Shown piece after piece: positions 1 through 11,513 of a stretch of 64,000 bases of DNA. The first letter of the stretch is position 1. Each line of letters begins with the position of its first letter. The notes beneath the pieces were generated by a model, which made no database searches, had not been told where the DNA came from, and worked only from the letters and a program-made list of their open reading frames with translations. Source of the stretch: Methylobacterium sp. R2-1. GTDB lineage: Bacteria > Pseudomonadota > Alphaproteobacteria > Rhizobiales > Beijerinckiaceae. The stretch covers positions 1-64,000 of the forward strand of contig NZ_JACHWM010000017.1 in assembly GCF_014191355.1 (NCBI RefSeq). Direction: 5' to 3'. The translations under genes and the position numbers were made by a program.

Positions 1-161
1 TAACCGGCGTTGAAACCGGCGTAGAAGCCCGTCCAGGTGAAGACCGGCACCGGCTGGAACACCGGCGGCGGCGCGGCGCGGCGCGGCAGGTCGGCAGCGA
101 GCGCCGAACCGGCGAAGGCGATGCCGGCGATGGCCGTACCGGCGCGAAGGAAGGATTTCAT
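1..161 (-). CDS. Outer membrane beta-barrel (Omp25/Omp31-like) protein, 5' part only
   Basis: Only the first 53 codons lie in the window; the gene runs off the left edge. The N-terminus is a clear Sec signal peptide with a cleavage site after ALA at about residue 22. It is followed by a proline-rich stretch and the motif TWTGFYAGFNAG near residues 42-53, which is the first strand of the porin-like surface-antigen barrels common in Rhizobiales. A purine-rich Shine-Dalgarno (AGAGG) lies just upstream of the ATG. By family it would be an outer-membrane barrel, possibly anchoring the envelope. The substrate or specific role cannot be judged from this fragment. Confidence 0.8.
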   Translation of the reverse strand, partial: MKSFLRAGTAIAGIAFAGSALAADLPRRAAPPPVFQPVPVFTWTGFYAGFNAG

Positions 162-557
162 TACTCTGGTCCTCTCTGACTGTGCCGGTGCTTCCGGGGA
201 AGCGAGGCGGCACGGTGCCCCGTATCTATGCCAGCATCTCGGAAGATGCTGTTGCGGCTTGACCACGCCGACCGTCCCGAAGGCGGCCCCTTTGTGGCAG
301 TGGTCTTAGTCTGCCGTCGTTCCAACCGAGAAACGTCACCCAACGGCCAAGGTTCACTTACGGCCGAGCTTTTTTTGGTGAAGCTTCCGGACAGATTGTC
401 GCAGGGATGCAACCACGGCGTTCCGCGACGTCGGAAGGCTTACGATGGATGCAGTGCGACATGCGAGTGCTTCAGCGCACAAAAGCCTGGCCGTGGGCAC
501 CCTTGCGTCCGGCGTTGCATGGATACAACGACATTTGTGAGAACCCTAGGAATATAC
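162..557. other. Intergenic region, about 400 bp
   Basis: This stretch separates the porin-like gene and pgeF, both read leftwards. It must hold the porin promoter and leader. I see no convincing small gene, RNA or terminator. A short T-run near 370-377 is not preceded by a good stem on either strand. Confidence 0.5.
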
Positions 558-1325
558 TCAAGGCATGAGTGCAATCGCCGATATTAGCCGGCCGTAATCC
601 GGCTCGCTGCGGTGCGTCGTGCGCCGGAAGCTATAGAATCGGTCGGGATCGGCGTAGGTGCACAAGCCCAGCGCGGTGGCTTCGCCGATACCGGTTTCGG
701 CCAGTCGTTCGAGAATGAAGGCCGGCAGATCAAACTGAGCGTGGTCCGGCCGTCCTTCGGCGAAGAACTTTTCGCTGCCAGGGACTTCGGAACGAAAACG
801 CTCCATGAAGTCCAGGCCGACCTCGTAAGACGCTTGCGCGATCGTCGGCCCGAGCACGGCGACGATGCTCTCACGCTCAGCGTCGAGCGCCTCCATGGCC
901 GCGACCGTGGCGGCGATGACGCCTGTAAGGGCGCCCTTCCAGCCGGCATGGGCCGCGCCGACGACGCGGTTCTCCGGGTCGGCGAACAGGATCGGGCCGC
1001 AATCGGCCGTGGCGATACCCAGCGCCAAGCCGGGTACCCGGGTCACCATTGCGTCGGCCTTTGGGCGCTCGGCAAGCGGGAACGGGACCTCGACGGTCAC
1101 CACCTCGGCCGAATGCACTTGGTAGAGGCTGACGAGGTTCCCGCTCGGAAGTCCGAGCTGAGCGCACATGCGCGCCCGGTTCTCGGCAACGCGCGCCGGC
1201 TCGTCGTTCGAGCCGATCCCGCCGTTCAGCGAGGCGTAGAGCCCGTCGGAAACGCCTCCCTGCCGGGTGAAAAAGGCGTGCCGGATATAAGAATGCGAGC
1301 TCAGCTCGGGCGCTTCGATGAACAT
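558..1325 (-). CDS. pgeF: Polyphenol-oxidase/laccase-domain protein, purine nucleoside phosphorylase family (PgeF/YfiH)
   Basis: The 255-residue product has the usual family length. The metal-binding signature is visible: QVHS near residue 70, TADCGP near 106 and AHAGWKG near 125, giving the conserved His-Cys-His site. Members were long called laccase-domain proteins. Characterised homologues are zinc-dependent purine nucleoside phosphorylases/adenosine deaminases, and E. coli YfiH edits peptidoglycan precursors. It lies 29 bp downstream of the methyltransferase gene and is probably co-transcribed with it and lgt. The ATG at 1325 starts the family-typical N-terminus. Confidence 0.9.
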   Translation of the reverse strand: MFIEAPELSSHSYIRHAFFTRQGGVSDGLYASLNGGIGSNDEPARVAENRARMCAQLGLPSGNLVSLYQVHSAEVVTVEVPFPLAERPKADAMVTRVPGLALGIATADCGPILFADPENRVVGAAHAGWKGALTGVIAATVAAMEALDAERESIVAVLGPTIAQASYEVGLDFMERFRSEVPGSEKFFAEGRPDHAQFDLPAFILERLAETGIGEATALGLCTYADPDRFYSFRRTTHRSEPDYGRLISAIALMP

Positions 1326-1354
1326 GGTCTCGCAGACTCTCTCTCTCTGAAGGC

Positions 1355-2446
1355 TCAGGCAGGGGGCGGAAGCGCCGGCAAGGGCGAGAGGGCGGGATGG
1401 CTGGCGCAGAGCACCTTGAACAGGGCGCCCATGCCGCGCGGGTCCGGGTCGGTCAGGCGGAGGGCGGCGGCCTCGATCGCCCGCGCCTGATCCGGCGTGG
1501 CATGGGCCTTCAGCCGCTCGGCGCGGGCCGCGAGACCGAGCGCCAGCAGGAAGTCGCGCTGCGTCACGGGCCCGTGCGCGGCCATGCCCTCCGCACGCGC
1601 CGCGCGGGCGAGCGCACCGAAATCGACGTGCAGAGTCAGGTCCGCTTCGCCGGGCCGGCTCAGCGGATCGGCGAAGCGATGGCCTGTCACCGCCTGGAAG
1701 GTGTCGCCGAAACCGGGCCGATCGCCACCGTAATCGATGACGAGAACTGCGCCGCCCTTCGCGACGAGGCGCCGACCGAGGTCGCGCATGATCGAGAGCC
1801 CTTGGCTCGGCAGAGTCAGCACCGCGCCTTCCGGCGCCTGCGCCGTGAGATGCGGATCGGGTTCCGGGTCGAGGCCGAAGGCGAGAGCATCACCTTCCGC
1901 CGTCAGGCCGACGCGGCGCTCGCACCATCCGCGATCCGTCCGCACGAACTGGCGGGCCGGCAAGGCATCGAAGAACTCGTTGGCGATGACCAGCAGCGGC
2001 GCGTCGGGCAGGCTCGCCACGGAGTCGTGGAAGGCCGGCGCGGCACCGGCGAGCCGCTCAGCCTGAATACGGCGCAGCACCGGGCTGGTCTCGACGAGGT
2101 GGAGATCGAAGGTGGCGCCGGCAGCGCGCAGGGCCCGCAGGGCGTCGGCCATCAGCGTGCCGCGTCCCGGTCCGAGTTCGACGAGGCAGGGCCACTGGCC
2201 CGGGGCCACCGCCGACATCATCGGCAGCAAAGCGGCCGCCCAGGCGCCGATCAGCTCGCCGAACATCTGGCTGATCTCCGGCGCGGTGACGAAGTCGCCG
2301 CCCCGACCGAAGGGATCGCGGGTGGCGTAGTAGCCGTGAAGCGGATGTCCGAGGCAGAGCGCCATGTAGCGGTCGAGGCCGATCGGCCCGTCCGCGCGGA
2401 TCTCCCGCGCCAGGATCGGCAGGAGCGGCGTCGCCTCGGCGTCCAC
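1355..2446 (-). CDS. Class I SAM-dependent methyltransferase, NDUFAF7/MidA family
   Basis: The 363-residue protein has the family hallmark TAPEISQMFGELIGAW near residue 55, then the SAM-binding loop LVELGPGRGTLMADALRAL near 90, and IANEFFDALPARQF near 155. In mitochondria NDUFAF7 dimethylates an arginine of a complex I subunit. Bacterial homologues are presumed arginine methyltransferases, but their targets are mostly unproven. It starts 2 bp after the lgt stop codon, so translational coupling is likely, and pgeF follows. This lgt-methyltransferase-pgeF order recurs in alphaproteobacteria. Confidence 0.85.
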   Translation of the reverse strand: MDAEATPLLPILAREIRADGPIGLDRYMALCLGHPLHGYYATRDPFGRGGDFVTAPEISQMFGELIGAWAAALLPMMSAVAPGQWPCLVELGPGRGTLMADALRALRAAGATFDLHLVETSPVLRRIQAERLAGAAPAFHDSVASLPDAPLLVIANEFFDALPARQFVRTDRGWCERRVGLTAEGDALAFGLDPEPDPHLTAQAPEGAVLTLPSQGLSIMRDLGRRLVAKGGAVLVIDYGGDRPGFGDTFQAVTGHRFADPLSRPGEADLTLHVDFGALARAARAEGMAAHGPVTQRDFLLALGLAARAERLKAHATPDQARAIEAAALRLTDPDPRGMGALFKVLCASHPALSPLPALPPPA

Positions 2447-2448
2447 GC

Positions 2449-3339
2449 TCAGATCTGTCCCGCTTCCGCCTGGATATCCGGACCCTTCAGCCGGGGCCGC
2501 GTCACCCCGCGGGCGGCGAGTACGATGTAGACGAGGCCGACCAGCGCCATCGGCACGCAGAGCAGCATCCCCATGGTCACGCCGCCGCCGAGAGCGTTGA
2601 CGTCCCGACCGAACAGGAATCCGAGTTGCCGGTCCGGCTCACGGAAGAACTCGCAGAAGGTTCGCGTCAGTGCATAGCCGAGCACGAAGATGCCGCCGAG
2701 CAGGCCCGGCTTGCGGAATCCGAAACGGCGCACGGCGAGCGCCATGACGATGAACAGCAACAACCCTTCCGTGGCGGCCTCGAAGAGCTGGCTCGGATAG
2801 CGCGGCACGTCACCCCCGGTGGGGAAGACGACGGCGTAGGGAAAATCCGGCGCGGCACGGCCCCACAGCTCGCCGTTCACGAAGTTGGCGATGCGCCCGA
2901 AGAACAGGCCGACCGGCACCACCACCGCGGCGATGTCGAGCATGGTGTAGCCATTTAGCCCGCGCGCGCGGGCGAAGAGCAGCAGCGCCAGGATCGCGCC
3001 CAGGAATCCGCCGTGAAACGACATGCCGCCGTTGCGAATCGCCAGGATCTCAAGAGGATGCTCCATGTAGAGCGGCAGGTTGTAGAACAGGACGTAGCCG
3101 ATGCGCCCTCCCAGCACGACGCCGAGCGCGACCCAGACGATCAGGTCGTCGATGTCAGTGAGCGTAGGACGCTTGACGACGCCCCAGAGCGAATCCGCCG
3201 CGACCAGCCGGCGCGCATAGAACCAGCCGCCGACGAGCCCTGCGATGTAGGACAGGGCGTACCACTTGATCTCGATCGGTCCGATCGAGACCGCGACCGG
3301 ATCGATGGCCGGGAAGGGGAGGGCGAGAAGCGGCGGCAT
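2449..3339 (-). CDS. lgt: Prolipoprotein diacylglyceryl transferase
   Basis: Lgt transfers diacylglycerol from phosphatidylglycerol to the lipobox cysteine of preprolipoproteins at the inner membrane. The 296-residue product has about seven hydrophobic segments. It carries the signatures MSFHGGFLGA near residue 108 and GRIANFVNGELWGR near 150, containing the essential His and Arg/Asn/Glu residues. It is the first gene of a tight three-gene unit read leftwards. Lipoprotein substrates encoded in this window include BamD, the L,D-transpeptidase and the 58-aa lipoprotein. The divergent neighbour is the MgtC-family gene. Confidence 0.95.
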   Translation of the reverse strand: MPPLLALPFPAIDPVAVSIGPIEIKWYALSYIAGLVGGWFYARRLVAADSLWGVVKRPTLTDIDDLIVWVALGVVLGGRIGYVLFYNLPLYMEHPLEILAIRNGGMSFHGGFLGAILALLLFARARGLNGYTMLDIAAVVVPVGLFFGRIANFVNGELWGRAAPDFPYAVVFPTGGDVPRYPSQLFEAATEGLLLFIVMALAVRRFGFRKPGLLGGIFVLGYALTRTFCEFFREPDRQLGFLFGRDVNALGGGVTMGMLLCVPMALVGLVYIVLAARGVTRPRLKGPDIQAEAGQI

Positions 3340-3478
3340 CGACGGCCCACGAGCGGCTGACGGTTTTGGAATGCACGCCGCATTGGACCCGCGCCCCGTG
3401 GAGCGTCAAGGCGGAGCATCGTTGCGCGTCGGGAGCACGAGGCGCAATCTCGGCGGGACGATTTGCGCGGGAGGAGCG

Positions 3479-4159
3479 ATGCTCGGCAACGGCGAGATGG
3501 TGGCGCGCCTCGTACTCGCGGGCGCCATGGGCAGCGTGATCGGCTTCGAACGGGAACGGCTGCTCTGGGCCGCGGGTCTGCGGACGCACATGCTGGTCTG
3601 CGTCGGCGCCTGCCTCTTCATGATCGTCTCGGCCTTCGGCTTCTCCGACGTGCTCGGGCAGAAGGACGTGGTGCTCGACCCCTCGCGCGTGGCCGCGCAG
3701 GTCGTCTCCGGCATCGGCTTCCTGGGCGCGGGCACGATCCTCCTGCGCGGCGAGACGGTGAAGGGGCTCACCACCGCCGCAAGCCTATGGGCGGTGGCGG
3801 CGATCGGCCTTGCCGTCGGCGGCGGCCTCTACGTCGCGGCGATCGCCGCGACGGTGCTCGTCGTCGGTATTCTCGCGGGCGTGAAGCCGATCGAGGAGCG
3901 ATGGCGCGACCGGCTGCACAGCCGCGCGCTCCATCTCACCGTCAAAGCCGGGAGCCTCTCGATCGACACTCTCCAGGAGGTCACCGGCGAGCGTGCCTCG
4001 CGGGTGCGCCAGTTCGTGGTGCGTCCGGGCGACCAGGAGGGCGTGGAGGAGGTGACGATCGCCTTCGTCCGCCTTTCGCAGACGAGCGTCGCTGCCATCG
4101 CCGAGCGCCTGAGGCAGAACCCGTCGGTTCTGAACATCCGCCTAGGCTCGGAGGTGTGA
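3479..4159 (+). CDS. MgtC/SapB family inner-membrane protein
   Basis: The 226-residue product has an N-terminal MgtC domain: GSVIGFERERLLWAAGLRTH near residues 20-38 and VVSGIGFLGAGTILLRGETV near 75-95, with four to five membrane segments. A soluble C-terminal ACT-like region follows. I chose the ATG at 3479 because GGAGGAG sits 3 bp upstream; a longer reading frame open to 3266 crosses the lgt start region and lacks family similarity. MgtC proteins act in Mg2+-limited growth and, in Salmonella, inhibit F-type ATP synthase. The role here is inferred from family only. Confidence 0.85.
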   Translation: MLGNGEMVARLVLAGAMGSVIGFERERLLWAAGLRTHMLVCVGACLFMIVSAFGFSDVLGQKDVVLDPSRVAAQVVSGIGFLGAGTILLRGETVKGLTTAASLWAVAAIGLAVGGGLYVAAIAATVLVVGILAGVKPIEERWRDRLHSRALHLTVKAGSLSIDTLQEVTGERASRVRQFVVRPGDQEGVEEVTIAFVRLSQTSVAAIAERLRQNPSVLNIRLGSEV

Positions 4160-4262
4160 CGGGACCGCCGGAGCATCGCGAAATCCGCACGAGCGCCCTA
4201 CTCGAACCAACAAAGCGCACTACGACGTGCGGACAGTATCTTTTTCGAGAGTCGAGCGAACG

Positions 4263-5894
4263 ATGGCGTCGAAGCGGGTTCCCACCAGCCCCTATCCGGA
4301 CCAGAAGCCCGGCACCTCGGGCCTCCGCAAGAAAGTGCCCGTTTTCCGCCAGCCCCACTACGTCCAGAACTTCGTCCAGGCGATCATCGACTGCATCCCG
4401 GACCGGAAGGGCGCGACCCTGGTCATCGGCGGCGACGGGCGTTTCTTCAACGAGCAGGTGGTGCAGATCGCCCTCAAGATCGCCGCCGCCAACGGCTTCG
4501 GGCGGGTGCTGGTGGGGCAGAACGGCCTGCTCTCGACGCCGGCGGCGTCCTGCGTCATCCGCAAGCACGGCGCCGTCGGCGGCATCGTGCTCTCAGCGAG
4601 CCACAATCCCGGTGGGCCGGAGGGCGATTTCGGCATCAAGTTCAACGGCAGCAACGGCGGCCCGGCGCCGGAGAGCGTCACGGCGGCGATCTTCGAGCGC
4701 ACCAAGGCGATCGGCGATTACCGCATCTCCGACGCGCCCGACCTTGATCTCGGCCGGATCGGCACGACCGAGATCGACGGGATGACGGTCGAGGTGATCG
4801 ATCCGGTCGCCGACTACGCCGAGCTGATGCGCACGCTGTTTGACTTCGAGGCGCTCGCGAAGATGTTTGCCTCGGGCTTCCGGATGCGCTTCGACGCGCT
4901 CTCGGCGGTGACCGGCCCCTACGCCAAGGCGATCCTCGAGGACGCCCTCGGCGCGGCACCCGGCACGGTTGTCAACGGCGAGCCCAAGCCCGATTTCGGC
5001 GGGCACCATCCCGATCCGAACCCGGTCCACGCCCACGAACTGTTCGAACTGATGCACGGGGCCGACGCGCCGGATTTCGGTGCGGCCTCCGACGGTGACG
5101 GCGACCGCAACATGATCGTGGCGCCAAACCTCTTCGTCACGCCGAGCGACAGCCTCGCCATCCTCGCCGCCCATGCCCACCGCGCACCGGGCTATGCCGC
5201 GGGGCTCTCCGGCGTCGCCCGCTCAATGCCGACGAGCCGCGCCGTGGACCGCGTGGCTGCCGCCCTGAAGATCGAGGCGTTCGAAACGCCGACCGGCTGG
5301 AAGTTCTTCGGCAACCTGCTGGATGCCGGCCGCATCACACTCTGCGGCGAGGAGAGCGCCGGCACCGGCTCGAACCATGTGCGCGAGAAGGACGGGCTGT
5401 GGGCGGTCCTGCTCTGGCTCAACATCCTGGCAGCGACCGGTAAGCCGGCGCAGGAGCTGGTGCGCGCGCATTGGGCCGAGTTCGGCCGCGACTACTACAC
5501 CCGCCACGATTACGAGGAGATCGATTCCGGCGCCGCCAACCGGCTCATGGAGGGCCTGCGCGCCAAGCTCGCTTCCCTGCCGGGCACGAAGATCGGTGGC
5601 CTCACCGTCAAGGCGGCAGACGATTTCCGCTACGTCGATCCGGTCGACGGTTCGGTCACGGAGGCGCAGGGCGTGCGGGTCACCTTCGAGGAGGATGCGC
5701 GCATCGTCTACCGCCTTTCGGGGACGGGCACCGCCGGGGCGACCCTGCGGGTCTATATCGAGCGCTACGAATCAGCCCCCGACCGGCTGGAGCTGCCGGT
5801 GGCCGACATGCTCGGCCCCGTCGTCGCCGTGGCGCGGGCACTCGCCGACATCGAGGCGATCACCGGACGCGTGGAGCCGAGCGTCGTGACGTGA
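4263..5894 (+). CDS. pgm: Phosphoglucomutase (alpha-D-glucose-1,6-bisphosphate dependent)
   Basis: This enzyme interconverts glucose 1-phosphate and glucose 6-phosphate, feeding nucleotide sugars and storage polysaccharides. The 543-residue protein has the phosphoserine loop LSASHNPGGPEGDFGIKFN near residue 110, the metal loop ASDGDGDRN near 280, the sugar-binding loop CGEESAGTG near 360 and a C-terminal phosphate-binding domain with RLSGTGTAG. The start at ATG 4263 gives the typical N-terminus (PGTSGLRKKV from about residue 15). A 12-codon upstream extension is possible but unneeded. Confidence 0.95.
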   Translation: MASKRVPTSPYPDQKPGTSGLRKKVPVFRQPHYVQNFVQAIIDCIPDRKGATLVIGGDGRFFNEQVVQIALKIAAANGFGRVLVGQNGLLSTPAASCVIRKHGAVGGIVLSASHNPGGPEGDFGIKFNGSNGGPAPESVTAAIFERTKAIGDYRISDAPDLDLGRIGTTEIDGMTVEVIDPVADYAELMRTLFDFEALAKMFASGFRMRFDALSAVTGPYAKAILEDALGAAPGTVVNGEPKPDFGGHHPDPNPVHAHELFELMHGADAPDFGAASDGDGDRNMIVAPNLFVTPSDSLAILAAHAHRAPGYAAGLSGVARSMPTSRAVDRVAAALKIEAFETPTGWKFFGNLLDAGRITLCGEESAGTGSNHVREKDGLWAVLLWLNILAATGKPAQELVRAHWAEFGRDYYTRHDYEEIDSGAANRLMEGLRAKLASLPGTKIGGLTVKAADDFRYVDPVDGSVTEAQGVRVTFEEDARIVYRLSGTGTAGATLRVYIERYESAPDRLELPVADMLGPVVAVARALADIEAITGRVEPSVVT

Positions 5895-6023
5895 CGGGCG
5901 GAACGGAGTCGCTCGGCCTGTTCCCACCGGACCGTGACACGGACAAGCTTCCGGCAATCGGCCGAGCGAAGTACCTCAAGCAGGGCAGGTGAGCAGGGGT
6001 AGCGAGCGGCGTTTCGGCGGACC

Positions 6024-6938
6024 TTACGTCTGATTGGGCTTGAGCTGATAGAAGATGTGCCGGCCAATCATGTCCTTGCGCTTGAGCCGGCGCGACCAGC
6101 CGGGGCGCACGTAGTCGGCGTGGTAGTGCGTCGCGCCGCCGACTTCGCTGACATAGGTCCGGCCCTCGATCACCGCGCTGGCCACGCGAGTCGCGCTGCG
6201 CCAGGATTCCGCGTCGGTGATGCGCAGCGACTTGCCCTCGCAGGCGAAGGAGAACTGGCAACCCATGAAACGATGGCGGTTCTGGTAGACGACGCCGCAG
6301 ACCGAGGACGGATAGAGCCCGCTCTTGACGCGGTTCAGCACCACCTGCGCCACGGCCGCCTGGCCCTCTTCGGGTTCGCTGCGGGCTTCGAAATAGACCG
6401 CTTCGGCGAGGCAGCGCTGTTCGCGGTCCATCGCATCCGGATTGATCAGGTCGGCGTAGTGGGACTTCGCCTCCGGCGTCGACATCTGCGGATCGAGCAC
6501 CGACGGGCTACGATCGAGCCGGGTCGAGAAACCGGGCAATGCGAGGTTCGACGCGGCGACCTCGATCGGGGTCGCGTCGGCGGGAGCCGGCGTCACTGAC
6601 GACAAGGCGACCGCGCGAGGCGTGGCAGGGGTGGCGCCGTCCGAGTCGGCGAGATGGGGGAGACCGTCCTCGCCCGGCTCGGCTTCGTGCGGAGCGCCGG
6701 GCGCCACGAGACCGGCATCGATCACGTCCGGGCTCCACGAGGTGGACGCGACCAGGGCCCCCGTGGCGGTGACATCCCGCTCCGAGAGCCGCTCGAGCCG
6801 AAGCGTGGCGTCCGTGCCCGCGGTAGCGGTGAAGGATACCAGCAGGCCGGTGGCCACCATCCACGGCACGACGGCCGAGACGATCCAGCGGGGACCGAGG
6901 CCCAGGCCTCGAACGCGCCTCGTACGCAACGCCGACAC
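6024..6938 (-). CDS. Cell wall hydrolase, SleB family
   Basis: The 304-residue protein has an N-terminal membrane segment (about residues 15-38) that anchors or exports it. A low-complexity Pro/Ala linker follows, then a C-terminal SleB-type hydrolase domain from about residue 170: CLAEAVYFEARSEPEEGQ includes the catalytic glutamate, and CQFSFACEGK follows. SleB domains are lytic transglycosylases or amidases acting on peptidoglycan. In non-sporulating Rhizobiales they are thought to act in wall turnover. The gene is convergent with pgm and lies downstream of a long hairpin and an 85-aa gene. Confidence 0.85.
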   Translation of the reverse strand: MSALRTRRVRGLGLGPRWIVSAVVPWMVATGLLVSFTATAGTDATLRLERLSERDVTATGALVASTSWSPDVIDAGLVAPGAPHEAEPGEDGLPHLADSDGATPATPRAVALSSVTPAPADATPIEVAASNLALPGFSTRLDRSPSVLDPQMSTPEAKSHYADLINPDAMDREQRCLAEAVYFEARSEPEEGQAAVAQVVLNRVKSGLYPSSVCGVVYQNRHRFMGCQFSFACEGKSLRITDAESWRSATRVASAVIEGRTYVSEVGGATHYHADYVRPGWSRRLKRKDMIGRHIFYQLKPNQT

Positions 6939-7037
6939 TCCACACTCACGAGCGGCCGGAAGCTGCAGCTTAAGCCAAGCCGGAGCGACCGTTCCTCACG
7001 GGTGAGAGTTTAATCGCGAACGTGGTTGCCGGACGGT

Positions 7038-7119
7038 TAAGTGAATCTCACGAAGCTCCCCTGCACCGTCGTCGCCGAAGCGAGAACGGTCGGTAGCCGG
7101 GAGCTTCGTGAGGCACTTA
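7038..7119. repeat. Long inverted repeat (20 bp paired, imperfect)
   Basis: The left arm 7047-7060 (CTCACGAAGCTCCC) is the exact reverse complement of 7099-7112. A further six pairs (TAAGTG at 7038-7043 with CACTTA at 7114-7119) extend it past a short internal loop. The 38-nt loop contains another small stem (ACCGT/ACGGT). There is no T-run on either side, so it is not a canonical intrinsic terminator. The right end coincides with the stop codon of the 85-aa gene. It may be an mRNA-stabilising or attenuating structure, or a remnant palindromic element. Confidence 0.75.
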
Positions 7120-7374
7120 GGGCGCCGGGCGGCCGTGACGCTGGGCCATGCCGTTCACCAAGATGGCGACGTAGCCGCTACCATTCTGCGAAGCGATGAT
7201 CGTTTGGCCCGCCTGGCGCTCGTTGCGGTCGGCCTCGAGGTAAACGAGCCCGACCACGCCGGCAGCTGCGGCGAATGTCGCGAGAACTCCGAGATAGGCG
7301 GCCTGCATCGCCCGGTGACCGGGAATGATGGCACGATGTTGCAGGAGGGCAGAGGGGGAGTCGGGATGCGACAT
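7117..7374 (-). CDS. Hypothetical small membrane protein, 85 aa
   Basis: I do not recognise this family. The product has a basic N-terminus, one clear transmembrane helix at about residues 24-45 (YLGVLATFAAAAGVVGLVYL) and a short charged then glycine-containing periplasmic tail. Its stop codon lies at the edge of the 7038-7119 hairpin, and the SleB-type gene follows in the same direction about 180 bp later. Coding is supported mainly by the coherent membrane-protein layout; there is no domain evidence. Confidence 0.5.
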   Translation of the reverse strand: MSHPDSPSALLQHRAIIPGHRAMQAAYLGVLATFAAAAGVVGLVYLEADRNERQAGQTIIASQNGSGYVAILVNGMAQRHGRPAP

Positions 7375-7525
7375 GGCTGGAAGTCCCGCGGATGCCCTGG
7401 CCGAAAGACCGATCGACGCTCGCCGCGCTATGGTCTTCCGCTAGCAGGTAACGTGCCTGGGCAACACGGGTTCAGCGGGCTGTCCGCAAAATTATTGCGA
7501 AGCTTGCCATGCCGTTCCTGAAATG

Positions 7526-7547
7526 CCCGCGGGCGAGGGCCCGCGGG
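7526..7547 (-). terminator. GC-rich hairpin downstream of ppdK
   Basis: CCCGCGGGC at 7526-7534 pairs perfectly with GCCCGCGGG at 7539-7547, leaving a 4-nt loop. It lies 30 bp after the ppdK stop. The T-tract is weak (CATTTC), so this may be a modest terminator or an mRNA 3' stabiliser. Confidence 0.5.
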
Positions 7548-7577
7548 GTCTTCGGTCAGCGGTCTCACGCACCGGTC

Positions 7578-10244
<2,667 letters not shown>

Positions 10245-10468
10245 CAGTCTCTCCGCTGGACGGATTTTGGCGACCTGAGCGCCGCTCACGCGGGCGTGGC
10301 GCATCTCATGTCGCAGTGCAAGGATTAGCTTCGCGTCGCTCCGCGGCGGGGAGTGACGATGCGAGGGGGCTGTCAGGAACGAAAGTACGCACGCTTGAGG
10401 ACAGAGACCTGGCGCGAGCGCGTACACCGCGTCTCGTCCGAGCCGCGTCGAGCATTACGGTGCGCGGT

Positions 10469-10621
10469 TCAGGAAAAATGACGCAGGACACCCAGGCCGA
10501 TCAATCCAACGACGATCAGGTAGACCGCCACGATATAGTTCAGGAGCCGCGGCGCAATCAGGATGAGGATGCCCGCCAGGATCGCGATGATCGGCTGCAG
10601 GTTCGACACGGTGATGGTCAT
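10469..10621 (-). CDS. DUF3096 small membrane protein, 50 aa
   Basis: The whole product is two hydrophobic helices (about residues 9-24 and 29-46) joined by PRLLNY, the layout of the DUF3096 family, whose members are about 50 residues. GGAG lies 8 bp upstream of the ATG. A GGAAC element at 10680-10684 on this strand is followed 17 nt later by CGTC, one base off a stress-sigma promoter, so stress control is possible but unproven. Function is unknown. Confidence 0.8.
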   Translation of the reverse strand: MTITVSNLQPIIAILAGILILIAPRLLNYIVAVYLIVVGLIGLGVLRHFS

Positions 10622-10748
10622 GATTACACTCCACGGCCAAGCTTGACCGCACCCTGAAGACGTTCTGGCCCCGGCTCCAGTTCCTTACCCAGGAGGATCG
10701 GGCCGGGCAGTGCTCGGTGACTCACGTCCGGGCTGCACGTCTCGATCG

Positions 10749-11417
10749 TCAATCCCTGTAGGCGTGCCGCTCGTAGAACCGGACGTCGTCCCTTAGGATA
10801 TCGGTAAGCCGCGACATCATCTGCGTGTCGTCGAGCATCTCAGATCGCTCGTCGTATCGCGGCGTGACGTTGATCTTGTGGCCGGGATCGATCGGCCGTT
10901 CCGCCAGCGCCGCGAGTGATGCGAAGAATACGTCCCGCCGATCATGCCGTCCGATGAGGTCGAAGCAAGACATATCGACGCCGCCGAAGTACGTTCTCGA
11001 CATTAAGTGCGTGTAGGTCGGGATACGAGCCATCTCCAAGATCGTCAGCTTATTCTTCTTGATATATTGCAGCAAGATGCCGCCGACATTATCGGGCACA
11101 GATTGGAAGTAAAAATACGTCGAAATCAATGCATCGACGGGATGACGAAGCATAACGAATCGTCTCGCATCGGAAATGCGCCGATATTTGTTGATGTGAA
11201 GATGGCCGTAGACACATTCGATACCGAGCGGAATCGTGAAGTCTCGGGCGAAATATCCGATCGGATCGAACGTGACCGGCGAATCGACACGAGGCGGCGC
11301 GTCGTCGTAGTCACGCATCAGTTCCGTGCCATAGGCCTCCATGAGGGCCGTTCCCACGGATGAACCGCCCGCCTTCGGGTAATGCACGCCGATCAGCACG
11401 TGACGGCTCCTTTCCAA
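10749..11417 (-). CDS. Sulfotransferase-like protein
   Basis: The 222-residue product has the two PAPS-binding features of sulfotransferases: a 5' phosphosulfate loop HYPKAGGSSVGTAL at residues 12-25 and a 3' phosphate motif RHPVDALISTYFYF near residue 91. Bacterial homologues often modify exported polysaccharides or lipids, but the acceptor here is unknown. Base composition is strikingly lower in GC than its neighbours, with stretches such as 11060-11170 rich in A/T, which suggests recent acquisition. It stands alone between ppdK/DUF3096 and the L,D-transpeptidase. Confidence 0.75.
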   Translation of the reverse strand: MERSRHVLIGVHYPKAGGSSVGTALMEAYGTELMRDYDDAPPRVDSPVTFDPIGYFARDFTIPLGIECVYGHLHINKYRRISDARRFVMLRHPVDALISTYFYFQSVPDNVGGILLQYIKKNKLTILEMARIPTYTHLMSRTYFGGVDMSCFDLIGRHDRRDVFFASLAALAERPIDPGHKINVTPRYDERSEMLDDTQMMSRLTDILRDDVRFYERHAYRD

Positions 11418-11513
11418 TCGACGCCGGACGCCGGATCAGCCGCGTCGCGTCGGCAAGGAGGCCGGCGCGTACGGTCGGGACGCGGGCACCGGCCCTTCGA
11501 CGCGAAGGCGTCC

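Noticed and set aside
10245..10427. 61-codon N-terminal extension of PPDK
   Set aside because: The extension has no similarity to the family, and a good ribosome site precedes ATG 10244.
10659..10684. Stress-sigma-like promoter before the DUF3096 gene
   Set aside because: GGAAC is followed at 17 nt by CGTC, which lacks the invariant GTT; kept only as a remark in the gene entry.
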